From Pseudodesulfovibrio sediminis (lineage in GTDB: Bacteria > Desulfobacterota > Desulfovibrionia > Desulfovibrionales > Desulfovibrionaceae), in assembly GCF_020886695.1 (NCBI RefSeq), contig NZ_AP024485.1:3353001-3417000 (forward strand): a stretch of 64,000 bases of DNA. The letters run 5' to 3'. Both the position numbers and the translations under genes were made by a program. Under the pieces are notes generated by a model. That model did not search any database and was not told where the DNA came from. It was given only the letters and a program-made list of their open reading frames with translations. This document shows positions 7,780-16,321 of the stretch, piece by piece; within the stretch, counting starts at the first letter, position 1; every line of letters starts with the position of its first letter.

Positions 7780-9039
7780 TTATGCGGTGACCTTGCGTGC
7801 CCGGAAGCGTTTGTTGATCTGAGCTACCGTGCTGCTGAACAGGGACGCCCTGACATCGGGGTCGATGGGTTGGCCTCCGCCGTTCACACAACCGCCGGGG
7901 CAGGTCATGACTTCAATGAAGTGATACGGAGACTTGCCCGCTCTGACCTCGTCACACAGTTTGGCCGCATTATCGAGGCCGCTCGCAACAGCGATCTTGA
8001 CAGTGCCGAATCCGGGAACCTTGACGTCAGCGGTGTTGATACCCTCATGGGTACGGACCACTTTAATGTTCGGATCGCTCAGCTTTTTGCCGGAGAGCAC
8101 TTCGTATGCGAGTCTGAGCGCTGCTTCCATGACACCGCCGCTGGTGCCGAATATGGTCGCTGCACCGGTGGAGTCACCCAGTACTGCATCGGGTTTCTGA
8201 TCAGGCAGGCTGTTGAAGTTGATGCCCGCGGTCTTGATCATGTACGCGAGTTCGCGAGTGTTGATGGTTGCGTCGGTGTCGCGGAATCCGCTGTCCGCCA
8301 GTTCAGGCCTGAGGCCTTCATATTTCTTGGCGATACAGGGCATGATGGACACGGTGTAGATTTTCTTGGCTTCCGTGTGCGTTTCATGCGCGCCGTACGT
8401 CTTTGAGAGAGGGCCAAGCATGCCGATGGGCGATTTGCAGCTGGACAAGTTCGGCATCAGGTCCGGGTAGAAGGTCTCGGTGAACTTGACCCAACCAGGA
8501 CAGCAGGAAGTGAACTGCGGCAGCGGACGTGCGTCCTTCTTGCCCTGTTCCTGCACACGCTGGATGAGCTCCGTGCCTTCTTCCATGATGGTCACATCAG
8601 CGGTGAACTCGTTGTCCCAGATGTAGTTGAATCCGAGCTGGCGCAATGCCGTGTGCATTTTCCCGCCAACATAGGTGCCGGTCGGAGCGCCAAAACATTC
8701 GCCCAGGCCATAGCGGACCGCCGGAGCAGGCATGGAGACGACGATCGTGTCGGGATCTTTGAGCTTTTCAAAGATTTCATCGACATACGAGACGCCCTCG
8801 TAGATGGCCCCATAGGGACAGCTGGCAAGACATTGACCACAGTTCATACAGGCTACCGGATCAACGACCGAACGGATGCCGTCCTCATTAATGGATTGGA
8901 TTGCACCGGTAGCGCAAACCTCTTCGCATGTACCGCACGCCTCGCACTTGGTGGCGTCAACCTGGACAAAATAGATCGAGTCCGGGTCAACCCCTTTGGG
9001 TGCGTTGTTCTGATACATGACGCCTTCAATCAATCTCAT
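7780..9039 (-). CDS. hydA: periplasmic [FeFe] hydrogenase large subunit
   Basis: HydA carries the H-cluster and catalyses reversible H2 oxidation. From the ATG at 9039 it has 419 residues, close to the usual Desulfovibrio length. Two [4Fe-4S] ferredoxin motifs (CEACGTCEEVC, CMNCGQCLASC) come first, then the H-cluster signatures TSCCPGW (L1), MPCIAKKYE (L2) and a TCPGGCVNGGGQP (L3) in which all cluster cysteines are kept; the residue usually Cys in CVCGGGQP is Asn. The start at 9039 has AAGGAGG seven bases upstream. A second in-frame ATG at 9120 has an equally good AAAGGAGGG site and would add 27 residues (MSGCTPKSSP...), so two forms are possible. Confidence 0.95.
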   Translation of the reverse strand: MRLIEGVMYQNNAPKGVDPDSIYFVQVDATKCEACGTCEEVCATGAIQSINEDGIRSVVDPVACMNCGQCLASCPYGAIYEGVSYVDEIFEKLKDPDTIVVSMPAPAVRYGLGECFGAPTGTYVGGKMHTALRQLGFNYIWDNEFTADVTIMEEGTELIQRVQEQGKKDARPLPQFTSCCPGWVKFTETFYPDLMPNLSSCKSPIGMLGPLSKTYGAHETHTEAKKIYTVSIMPCIAKKYEGLRPELADSGFRDTDATINTRELAYMIKTAGINFNSLPDQKPDAVLGDSTGAATIFGTSGGVMEAALRLAYEVLSGKKLSDPNIKVVRTHEGINTADVKVPGFGTVKIAVASGLDNAAKLCDEVRAGKSPYHFIEVMTCPGGCVNGGGQPIDPDVRASLFSSTVAQINKRFRARKVTA

Positions 9040-9170
9040 GGTTCCCTCCTTGTTCGGGTGGACTGAAGACAGGTCGACCGGTGTAACCACCGGCGACGAC
9101 TTTGGTGTGCATCCAGACATTGGATACCCTCCTTTGCTAACGTTTCCTGAATTTGTTAAATACAGAACGT

Positions 9171-9235
9171 GTTAGCACATAATTAAAAAAAGTAGCACAA
9201 TAAGACTACTATTTTATATTATATAGTCGTGTCAA
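9171..9235 (-). promoter_or_regulatory. hydAB promoter region with tandem repeats
   Basis: On the minus strand a perfect -35 (TTGACA, 9230-9235) stands 16 bases from AATAGT, and a TATAAT hexamer lies at 9218-9223, so the exact -10 is uncertain. Two copies of TAGCACA (plus strand 9173-9179 and 9193-9199) are spaced exactly 20 bp, about two helical turns, between promoter and start codon, as expected for a regulator binding in tandem. GACTA/TAGTC arms (9204-9208, 9224-9228) bracket the likely -10. Confidence 0.45.
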
Positions 9236-9279
9236 GGCATCTCGAAAAGTGGGCGCGAGCAGCCGCGCCCAGTGGATTC

Positions 9280-9580
9280 TCACGTGTGTTGAACGTGTTG
9301 TGCTGGTTGGTGGCCGCCAAATACACCACTCCAATATAATGGTCTGGCGACCTCCAAAAGCTCTGCATGATAGGACCGTGCCCGGAATTCAGCGGTGTTG
9401 TGGTGTAAAGAAGTGGCCGTTTCCACCATATGGATCAACGTTGGCCGCATAGCATCGATCCCAGGAATGCGATATTTCACGCCTGATTATTCCAGGCTGG
9501 AGGGTGCCGGTAAGCACAAACTGTTTCCATGCTTTTTCCAGCTTGGCGCTGTGTGATGTTGACATACTTTTGGCTTGCAC
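9280..9580 (-). pseudogene. remnant of an AcoR-like sigma-54-dependent regulator (N-terminus only)
   Basis: Reading from a GTG at 9580 (AAAGGAGG six bases upstream), the peptide AWKQFVLTGTLQPGIIRREI then SHSWDRCYAANVDPYGG matches the characteristic N-terminus of GAF/AcoR-type enhancer-binding regulators (IRPEIxxSWxRC, GVDP). After VDPYGG the frame is lost and the next conserved piece, AELLEVARPLYW, appears in a second frame before the homology stops near 9280. The GAF, AAA+ and HTH domains are absent. It is therefore a decayed, truncated gene. It faces away from the DNA to its right and its original target genes are unknown. The flanking 9581-9760 shows nothing else. Confidence 0.65.
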
Positions 9581-9762
9581 TTTTGACCTCCTTTGAAATA
9601 GCTTTGCTCCCTGACACGATGAGGTAAGTTGAGAGTACTGCTTTTCCTTTGCCCAGCATGATTCTGGAATCATTTTGCACAGAACTGACAGGTGTTCCCT
9701 ATGCCTTTTGGTGTGCTGTGCGCCGGGTGATGCAATCTGTAATAGTTTGACGAGGTCTCAGG

Positions 9763-10032
9763 ATGCAGAAGTCAGAGTCGATCCATCAATGCAAAGACAG
9801 CGGACAATATCAGTTGAGGCAGGAGGTCCCTGTCGATCTTCAGGAATTGGTCAGAAAAAAGGTGATAAAGCGGTCGCTCAATACCAGTGACGAGGGTGTC
9901 GCCAGACGGCTTTCCGCTCAATATGGTGCGGAATATGAAGAGCTTTTTCAAAAGCTCCGCGGAGACAGGGAAAGGGCGGTCGATCCCGGGATATTCGCGT
10001 ACATGTTACACTGTTTTCGTGATCAGATCTGA
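9763..10032 (+). CDS. short protein resembling the N-terminal DUF6538 domain of tyrosine recombinases
   Basis: The 89-residue product contains the block LRQEVPVDLQELVRKK then IKRSLNTSDEGVARRL, which follows the pattern of the DUF6538 N-terminal domain of phage-type integrases (xxRxVPxDLRxxxGKxEIxxSLxTxDxxxA). No catalytic tyrosine-recombinase domain follows: the frame ends at 10032 and a terminator stands just beyond. It is either an orphan DUF6538 protein or the 5' relic of an integrase. ATG at 9763 has a GAGGT site. Together with the broken regulator next door it marks a small patch of gene debris between the hydrogenase and choline loci. Confidence 0.5.
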   Translation: MQKSESIHQCKDSGQYQLRQEVPVDLQELVRKKVIKRSLNTSDEGVARRLSAQYGAEYEELFQKLRGDRERAVDPGIFAYMLHCFRDQI

Positions 10033-10115
10033 TTGAAACTCGCACGACGTGGCACCACAGCCGCTTGAGTTCGGGACAGCGTATCTGGATTGTGCTGTCC
10101 TGCCGATGCCAAAGA

Positions 10116-10150
10116 AAAAGGGAGCTGTGTTGACACAGCTCCCTTTTATT
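10116..10150. terminator. bidirectional rho-independent terminator
   Basis: A perfect 14-bp stem (AAAAGGGAGCTGTG / CACAGCTCCCTTTT) with loop TTGA. The minus-strand transcript ends in CCCTTTTTCTTT, so it terminates the choline operon; read on the plus strand the tail TTTTATT would also stop the short gene at 9763. Confidence 0.88.
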
Positions 10151-10195
10151 GCATTGCGCAGAGAGGCACGGAGAAGACGGGGTGATACGTCGTCT

Positions 10196-11149
10196 CTATA
10201 TCTTTGCGTCCAGAAAGGACTTGAAGGCCGGGGCTCCGGGCTTGCCGTCCACGGTGGTCACGTTTTCGAGCCATTGTTCATAGGTGGCGGGATTGTCCTT
10301 GAGCCACTTGAGTCCTGCCTTGGTGAAGCCGAGGCTTTTGTCCTTGTGCACCGAAGTCATGATCTGGTTCATCATGGAAACCGGGAAGACCATGTTCTTC
10401 AACAGTGCCGCCACGTTGGGGTTGTCTTGCTCTAGCCCCTTGCGGATGTTGGTCCAGACGGTCGCGGTGCCGTCGTTGCCACCGAAGGTCGCATCCGTGC
10501 TGCCGGTCAGATAGGTCATGTCGATGCGTTCGTTCATGCTGTGCGGCGCCCATCCGAGAAAAACGATCCACTTGTCGTTTTTGGCCAATGCCTGGACTTC
10601 AGAGAGCATGGCCACTTCACTGGAAGCCACCAGCTTGAACTTGCCCAGACCGAACATGTTCTTGTCGATCATGTCCTGAATAATCATGTTGCCGTCATTG
10701 CCGGGTTCGATGCCGTAAATTTTCCAATCCAGTTTGTCGCCGAACTTGGCGATATCGCTGAAATCCTTGAGGCCGGCCTTGGCACAATAGGTTGGGACGG
10801 CGAGCGTGTATTTGGCGCCGGGCATGTTGGCGACGTACTTGATGACCGTTCCCTTGTCGAAGAACTTGTTGGCGATGGTCGCCATGGAAGGCATCCAGTT
10901 GCCGAAGAAGACATCGGCGTCGCCGGTAGACAGGGCGGAATAGGTGATGGGAACGGAAAAGACCTTGTTCTCAGCCTTGTAGCCGAGGCTTTCCAGTACC
11001 GAGACCGCGATCTCCGATTTGATGGTTACGCCTGTCCAGGAGACGCTGGCGATAGTGATTTTTTCGGCCGCTTGTGCCGAGAAAGAAGAGCAGAAAAGGG
11101 TTGCGATTACGAAGAAGGCGAGTGCGATTCGCCTAAGGCCAGAAGACAT
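10196..11149 (-). CDS. choX: choline/glycine-betaine ABC transporter substrate-binding protein (ChoX/ProX family)
   Basis: The 317-residue precursor has a typical Sec signal (MSSGLRRIALAFFVIATLF..., cut at SAQA-AEK) and the OpuAC/ChoX fold: SWTGVTIKSEIAVSVLESLGY near the start, DVFFGNW, then GWAPHSMNERIDMTYLTGS. Proteins with this pattern bind choline or betaine with an aromatic box. As it is followed by genes for oxidation of choline to betaine, choline is the likely ligand. No permease or ATPase gene is adjacent, so those subunits must be encoded elsewhere. ATG at 11149 has a strong GAGGAGGTTTA site. It ends just before the terminator at 10116-10147. Confidence 0.88.
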   Translation of the reverse strand: MSSGLRRIALAFFVIATLFCSSFSAQAAEKITIASVSWTGVTIKSEIAVSVLESLGYKAENKVFSVPITYSALSTGDADVFFGNWMPSMATIANKFFDKGTVIKYVANMPGAKYTLAVPTYCAKAGLKDFSDIAKFGDKLDWKIYGIEPGNDGNMIIQDMIDKNMFGLGKFKLVASSEVAMLSEVQALAKNDKWIVFLGWAPHSMNERIDMTYLTGSTDATFGGNDGTATVWTNIRKGLEQDNPNVAALLKNMVFPVSMMNQIMTSVHKDKSLGFTKAGLKWLKDNPATYEQWLENVTTVDGKPGAPAFKSFLDAKI

Positions 11150-11235
11150 TAAACCTCCTCAGTTGGAATTAATGGAGCGGCTTGGCAGAGTGCCATCCCG
11201 CTCCGCGCACGCGAAAGGCGTGCTTGATACCTTGG

Positions 11236-12711
11236 TTACGCGCCGAACCAGTTGAAGGGCTTGGTGGCGTAGTTACGGTAAATATGTTTGACCTCGGTGT
11301 ATTCTTCGAGGCCGATCTTGCCCAGTTCACGTCCCAGCCCCGACTGTTTGTAGCCGCCCCAGGGAGCCTGGACAAAGTAGACATTGAAATCGTTCGCCCA
11401 GACCGTGCCGAATCGCAGGGCTTTGGACATTCGCTCTATGCGGTCGGCGTTCTGGGTCCAGAACCCGGCGGACAGACCGTAAATGGTGTCATTGGCCCGC
11501 TGGATCACTTCTTCTTCAGTGGCAAAGCGTTCAATCGTAATGACCGGGCCGAAGACTTCTTCCTGAACGATACGCATGTCGTTTTTGCACTCGGTGAACA
11601 GGGTCGGCAGGTAGAAGTAGCCGTTTTGCAGTGCCGGATCATCCGGGCGTTTGCCGCCCAGCAGGAGCTGTGCCCCTTCCTGTTGCGCTATCTCGATGTA
11701 CCCCTCGACCTTGGCCTGATGCTGTGCTGAAATGAGCGGGCCCATCTGGGTTTTCTCGTCAAAGCCGTCCCCCACCACAATGCGTTTCATGCGGGCAAGA
11801 AGCGCCTCCACAAAACGGTCGTGGATGCCTTTCTGCACCATGACCCGGGTTCCGGCAGAGCAGATTTGTCCGGCATGGAAGAAGACGCCGTTCAGGGCGT
11901 AGTCCACGGCAAGGTCGAGGTCTGCGTCGTCAAAGATGATATTCGGATTCTTGCCGCCCAGTTCCAGAGCGACTTTCTTCACGTTTCCGGCGGCCGCACG
12001 CATGATGCTCTTGCCCGTGGCGACACCGCCGGTGAAGGAGATGAGGTCGACGTCGTTGCTTTCAGCCAGCTCGGCGCCCACCTCGGGGCCTGGTCCGAGC
12101 ACGGTGTTGATCACGCCGGCCGGGAACCCGGCTTCCTCGGCGAGCTCGGTCACCTTGAGGGTGGTCAACGGTGTGATTTCGCTCGGCTTCATGACAATGG
12201 TACATCCGGCGGCCAGTGCCGGAGCCATCTTCCATGAGGCCTGAAGCAGGGGATAGTTCCACGGTGATATCTGCCCGCAGACGCCTACGGGTTCGCGGAC
12301 CAGAGTGCTGGAGGAGTCAGGATTGGGCGAGGCGATGACCTCGCCGCCGTCCTTGTCGGCCAGCCCCGCAAAGTAGCGGAAAATGCCTGCTATATCGTCC
12401 ATGTCCCACCGGCTCTCTTCAACGGTTTTTCCCGTATCCAGACTTTCCAGCCGAGCGAATTCCTCGCGGTCGCGCTCGATCAGGTCGGCCAGGGCAAAGA
12501 GCAGGCGGCCCCGTTCGGCGGCCGGGGTTTGCGGCCAGCCTCCGTTATCAAAGGCGTGACGGGCCGCCTGAATGGCCGCCCTGGTGTCATCGCGACCACC
12601 TTCGGCCACGGTCGCGATGACCGAGGCGTCAAAGGGGTTGAGAATCTCTCGCGTTGCCGCAGAAAGGGCATCGACCCAGTGTCCGTTGATATAGAGTTTT
12701 CCGTGTATCAT
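11236..12711 (-). CDS. betB: betaine aldehyde dehydrogenase
   Basis: A 491-residue NAD(P)-dependent aldehyde dehydrogenase. The catalytic cysteine lies in FFHAGQICSAGTRV and the catalytic glutamate in VALELGGKNPNIIF; the opening MIHGKLYINGHWVDA is characteristic of BetB. It oxidises betaine aldehyde to glycine betaine, the second step of osmoprotectant synthesis from choline. ATG at 12711 follows GGAGA. It lies 17 bases downstream of betA in the same operon and 86 bases before choX. Confidence 0.95.
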   Translation of the reverse strand: MIHGKLYINGHWVDALSAATREILNPFDASVIATVAEGGRDDTRAAIQAARHAFDNGGWPQTPAAERGRLLFALADLIERDREEFARLESLDTGKTVEESRWDMDDIAGIFRYFAGLADKDGGEVIASPNPDSSSTLVREPVGVCGQISPWNYPLLQASWKMAPALAAGCTIVMKPSEITPLTTLKVTELAEEAGFPAGVINTVLGPGPEVGAELAESNDVDLISFTGGVATGKSIMRAAAGNVKKVALELGGKNPNIIFDDADLDLAVDYALNGVFFHAGQICSAGTRVMVQKGIHDRFVEALLARMKRIVVGDGFDEKTQMGPLISAQHQAKVEGYIEIAQQEGAQLLLGGKRPDDPALQNGYFYLPTLFTECKNDMRIVQEEVFGPVITIERFATEEEVIQRANDTIYGLSAGFWTQNADRIERMSKALRFGTVWANDFNVYFVQAPWGGYKQSGLGRELGKIGLEEYTEVKHIYRNYATKPFNWFGA

Positions 12712-12728
12712 GAAGGTCTCCGATTTCG

Positions 12729-14366
12729 TTATTTTTCGTGCTTGTAGTAGGGGATATCTTCAGGAGCGAGCGGCGTGTTGCCGAGGATGATGTCCGCCGC
12801 CTTTTCCGCGATCATCATGACCGGGGCATAAATGTTCCCGTTGGTCACATATGGCATGACCGAAGCGTCCACCACGCGCAGGCCTTCCACGCCGTGCACG
12901 CGCAGGTTCGAGTCGGTGACTGCCATGCCGTGGGTGCCCATGGCGCAGGTGCAGCTCGGATGGTAGGCGGATTCGCCTTCCCGGGCCACGAAGTCGAGGA
13001 TTTCCTCGTCCGTCTGTGCCTGTGCGCCCGGAGCCAGCTCCTTGCCGCGATATTCATCGAATGCGGGCTGGGTCATGATCTCGCGGGTCTTGCGGATGGC
13101 TTCCACCCACTCGCGCTTCTCCTGTTCGGTGGAAAGATAGTTGAACAGGACCTTCGGATACTCGGCCGGGTCGGAAGATTTGATTTTCACATGCCCGCGC
13201 ACATCGGTGTTCATGGGACCGACGTGCACCTGATAGCCGTGCCCCTCGTTGGGAGCGGAGCCGTCGTAGCGGATGGCGATGGGCAGGAAATGATACTGGA
13301 TGTTCGGATACGTGACCTGATCATTACCTCGGATGAAGCCGCCCGCTTCAAAGTGGTTGGTCGCTGCCTCGCCCTTGCCGGCCAGGAGCCACTTCAGGCC
13401 GATCCACGGCTGGTTGTACCATTTGAGGCAGGGGAACATGCTGACCGGTTTTTTGCAGGCGTACTGAACATAGAGCTCCAGGTGATCCTGCAGGTTCTCG
13501 CCCACACCGGGGAGATCCTGAACAACGTTGATGCCCAGAGCTGATAAATCATCGGCATTACCCACGCCGGAAAGCTGGAGCAGCTGCGGCGAGTTGATGG
13601 CACCGCCGCAGGAGATGACCTCTCCGGCGTATGCCTTGTGGGTGGTCTTGCCCCGGGTATATTCCACGCCGACAGCCCGTTTGCCTTCGAACAGGATGCG
13701 TGTGGTCATGGCCTTGCATTTGACCGTCAGGTTGCGGCGGTTCTTGACCGGATGGATGTACGCGCGGGCAGCGTTCCAACGGCGTCCCTGATAGGTTGTG
13801 CGGTCAAACTTGCCAAAGCCTTCCTGCTGGAAGCCGTTGACGTCCTTGGTCACGGGATAGCCCGCTTCCTGCACGGCCTTGAAAAACGCGTCGAACAGCG
13901 GATTGTCGTTCTCCGGTTCGGTCAGATACAACGGACCAACCGCGCCCTGATATTCGTCGGCACCGGCGGTGCGGCACTCGAACCGCTTGAAATAGGGCAG
14001 GCAGTGAGCATACGACCAGTCCTCAAGGCCGTCTTCCCTGGACCACTTGTCATAGTCCATGGCGTTACCGCGAATGTAGATCATGCCGTTAATACAGCTG
14101 GACCCGCCAAGAACCTTGCCGCGCGGCTGATAGATGCGGCGGTTGTTCATGTGCGGTTCCGGCTCGGATTCATACCACCAGTTGTACGTCTTGCCTGCCA
14201 GCGGATAGGTCAGGGCAGCGGGCATGTGGATTCTGAAATCGAACTTGAAATCCGGCAGTCCTGCTTCCAGAACCAGAACCTTGTTCTTGGGGTTGGCGCT
14301 CAGGCGGTTGGCCAGGACGGAACCAGCGGAACCGCCACCTACTATTATGTAATCGTATTGTTTCAT
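12729..14366 (-). CDS. betA: choline dehydrogenase, GMC flavoprotein
   Basis: The 545-residue protein is a glucose-methanol-choline oxidoreductase: FAD-binding YIIVGGGSAGSVLANRL at residues 6-22, GMC signature GGSSCINGMIYIRG, and active-site HPSCTCAMG near the C-terminus. It oxidises choline to betaine aldehyde, likely passing electrons to the membrane quinone pool. Length and motifs agree with BetA. The ATG at 14366 has only a weak ribosome site. It stands 21 bases downstream of the GntR regulator gene and upstream of betB. Confidence 0.95.
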   Translation of the reverse strand: MKQYDYIIVGGGSAGSVLANRLSANPKNKVLVLEAGLPDFKFDFRIHMPAALTYPLAGKTYNWWYESEPEPHMNNRRIYQPRGKVLGGSSCINGMIYIRGNAMDYDKWSREDGLEDWSYAHCLPYFKRFECRTAGADEYQGAVGPLYLTEPENDNPLFDAFFKAVQEAGYPVTKDVNGFQQEGFGKFDRTTYQGRRWNAARAYIHPVKNRRNLTVKCKAMTTRILFEGKRAVGVEYTRGKTTHKAYAGEVISCGGAINSPQLLQLSGVGNADDLSALGINVVQDLPGVGENLQDHLELYVQYACKKPVSMFPCLKWYNQPWIGLKWLLAGKGEAATNHFEAGGFIRGNDQVTYPNIQYHFLPIAIRYDGSAPNEGHGYQVHVGPMNTDVRGHVKIKSSDPAEYPKVLFNYLSTEQEKREWVEAIRKTREIMTQPAFDEYRGKELAPGAQAQTDEEILDFVAREGESAYHPSCTCAMGTHGMAVTDSNLRVHGVEGLRVVDASVMPYVTNGNIYAPVMMIAEKAADIILGNTPLAPEDIPYYKHEK

Positions 14367-14387
14367 GTGGAGAAGTATCCTTTGTGG

Positions 14388-15137
14388 CTATTGATTGTCG
14401 TCTTGAAGAAATTCTGCGTTGGGCTCATGCGTATGGGCGGCCTTTTCCTCGATGCACTTGCGCAGCAGCACATAGTGGTGGCCGATGAATGCCAGGGCGC
14501 GCATGATCTCGCCACCCACGATGGCCTTGGCCGTGTCGCTCCAGTTGGCAGCGGCCCGCAGTCGGTAGGTACGATCCTCGTACAGGGCATAGTCATGGGA
14601 GCTGAATCCCATTTGCAGGGCGTGCATCACCCATTCAAAAAGCGGGTTGCGCCCCATGCTGGCGAGTTTGATGTTTAACTGCCGGTCCAATTCACTGGTG
14701 GCCACAAGATCCGGTTCGTCTTCGCGGAGCATGGCCTCCAGCCGAAGGGCTTCCTGGTATAGCTCGTCCTTCTCGGATTGATCGGCGTGGGCAATGGCAA
14801 GCTGGGCAATAGTCCGGTCAATGGTCTCGCGAAATTCAATGAGCTTTTCCGGGTCGACAGGATGTTGCTTGAGGAAGAGCGCAAGAGATTCCGATATGTT
14901 GCCTACATCCAGTTGGCGGACATAGGCACCACCCTTGGCGCCTTTCTTCACCTCAAGGAGGCCTTTCTGCTTCAGCACCTTGATCGCTTCGCGGATAACG
15001 CCGCGTCCTGTGCCAAATTGTGATTGCATCTCGCGTTCGCTCGGCAGTCGGGTGCCGGGAGCCAATCTGCCGTCCACGATGGCGGCTTCGATTTGAAGAG
15101 CGATTTCTTCACTTGCTCGTCCGGCTTGGACAGGCAT
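14388..15137 (-). CDS. FadR-subfamily GntR transcriptional regulator of the choline operon
   Basis: The N-terminal winged helix (EIALQIEAAIVDGRLAPGT, LPSEREMQSQFGTGRGVIRE) is GntR-type and the helical C-terminal half fits the FCD ligand domain of the FadR subfamily. It replaces BetI, the TetR repressor that controls bet genes in enterics. The promoter region contains two copies of TGGTAGTACC(A), the TGGT-N3-ACCA form expected for FadR-type proteins, so autoregulation and control of betA-betB-choX is likely; choline or betaine aldehyde could be the effector (inference). I chose the ATG at 15137; a TTG at 15170 with an AGGT site would add 11 residues. Confidence 0.88.
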   Translation of the reverse strand: MPVQAGRASEEIALQIEAAIVDGRLAPGTRLPSEREMQSQFGTGRGVIREAIKVLKQKGLLEVKKGAKGGAYVRQLDVGNISESLALFLKQHPVDPEKLIEFRETIDRTIAQLAIAHADQSEKDELYQEALRLEAMLREDEPDLVATSELDRQLNIKLASMGRNPLFEWVMHALQMGFSSHDYALYEDRTYRLRAAANWSDTAKAIVGGEIMRALAFIGHHYVLLRKCIEEKAAHTHEPNAEFLQDDNQ

Positions 15138-15170
15138 GAAGAGATGTAAGGATTCGGATGGTGGCTTCAA

Positions 15171-15244
15171 TGGTAGTACCTGTATGGATTAAATTGGAGT
15201 TTTTTGAGCCAAAAATAACAAATTGGCGTCTTTTGGTAGTACCA
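15171..15244. promoter_or_regulatory. twin GntR/FadR-type operators of the choline operon
   Basis: TGGTAGTACCT at 15171-15181 and the perfect palindrome TGGTAGTACCA at 15234-15244 are exactly 63 bp apart start to start, six turns of the helix, so both face the same side and could support looping. Both match TGGT-N3-ACCA, the core of FadR-family sites. The nearest gene is the GntR regulator itself. Confidence 0.75.
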
Positions 15245-15517
15245 TTCTAAAGGACTTTTGCTTCATGCGTCAAGGGGCCCTCTGCTCGACACAGGGCTAG
15301 GGAGTATGCGGGTGCATACTTTTGGGGCTGGAGAGGGGAGGTGTTGGGCGTGAGCCACGAGGCTGACATTGGTGTATGTCGGGACTGGGGCATTCAGCCG
15401 GGTACGTGCCATCAAGGGTGCGTGATCAGCTTTGTGAGCGTGCTTTTGCGGGGATGCTATCAAAATAAGGGACCGCCCCGATTTCGAGGTGGGCTGATAG
15501 GGGAACGTATTGGTACT

Positions 15518-15856
15518 GCAGCCTCCAGGCACGCTGGAGTGTCTGGAGGCTGCACCGTCATTCGCGGTGGAGACAAGACCAATATCATCCCGGATCATGC
15601 ATTGCAGCCCCGGGAGCGAGGCGCTTCTGCAGCAGTTGATCGTTGAGGGGCAGAAGCTGGGGGCGCAGTCAACGGTCTCTCTACGGGCGGGTGTGCGGAC
15701 GGCAACTGGACCGCGGCCAAGGGCATTCCGACCATTGACGGTATGGGCCCGTGCGGAGAGAACTCCTACCGTTTGGACGAATATATGCTGCTGGATTCCA
15801 TCATTCCAGCGTTTCTCATGGTCAGTGAGACCTGTAAGAAGATAGCCTTGTCGTAA
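15518..15856 (+). pseudogene. decayed M20-family metallopeptidase/deacylase
   Basis: Two separated pieces of an M20 (carboxypeptidase G2/ArgE-like) protein can be read. The first, TVIRGGDKTNIIPDHA at about 15556-15603, is the strand of the dimerisation domain; the second, starting about 15680 (GGCADGNWTAAKGIPTIDGM then GENSYRLDEYMLLDSI), is the C-terminal catalytic part and ends at a TAA at 15854. The two are in different frames and the intervening sequence and the N-terminal metal-binding half are missing. An unusual 12-bp inverted repeat (15517-15528/15543-15554) lies at its left end. The gene lay just upstream of dgcN, so it may once have been the amidohydrolase of that pathway. Confidence 0.7.
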
Positions 15857-15883
15857 GGGAGGCTTGATCGACGAAAAGTGTTT

Positions 15884-15931
15884 CCGGTCGCCGGTCTGCC
15901 TGATTGCATGGCGACCGGCGATTTGTCTTTT
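15884..15931 (+). terminator. terminator of the former M20 peptidase gene
   Basis: CCGGTCGCC (15884-15892) pairs with GGCGACCGG (15910-15918) around a 17-base loop, and is followed by the T-rich tail ATTTGTCTTTTG. It lies 28 bases after the old stop codon. Confidence 0.5.
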
Positions 15932-16018
15932 GGACCCCGGAGTATGTTGTTGAGGATGTTGTTGACGAAAGTTTGTCGAATATATAAAAAACTCCATCTT
16001 GATTTTCGGAACTAAAAA

Positions 16019-16075
16019 TTACAATGATGAAAATTTACAATTTAGATGTTTCACGATTGTAAAATTTGTTAAAAT
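16019..16075 (+). promoter_or_regulatory. AT-rich operator/promoter region of the dgc operon
   Basis: TTACAAT occurs at 16019-16025 and again within TTTACAAT at 16034-16041, which forms a perfect 8-bp inverted repeat with ATTGTAAA at 16056-16063 (14-base spacer). TAAAAT at 16070-16075 is a good -10 hexamer, though its -35 is poor. No regulator gene is adjacent. The region 15932-16321 has no gene. Confidence 0.4.
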
Positions 16076-16321
16076 GGTAGTGTGATGAAAAGACACACGA
16101 TCAAAAAAATAATGTGTTGAAGATCGAGATAATAGGCTGAAATCGTTGTTTGTTTATTATTGATATGTGGCGCGGCTTACATTTTTGTGGGGAACCGGGC
16201 ATTTTGGGTTCGGAAATTGTAAGGCACACCTCGGGTGACAGGGGGCTGGTCGGCATCGTCCGGTCTGGCTATCATGAAACAACCGAAGTGGATTATCACT
16301 TCGTCCATGGAGAATATGTAT

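Noticed and set aside
15263..15997. 244-codon minus-strand frame
   Set aside because: It runs antisense to the M20 peptidase remnant, has no ribosome site and no family resemblance; the plus strand explains the region better.
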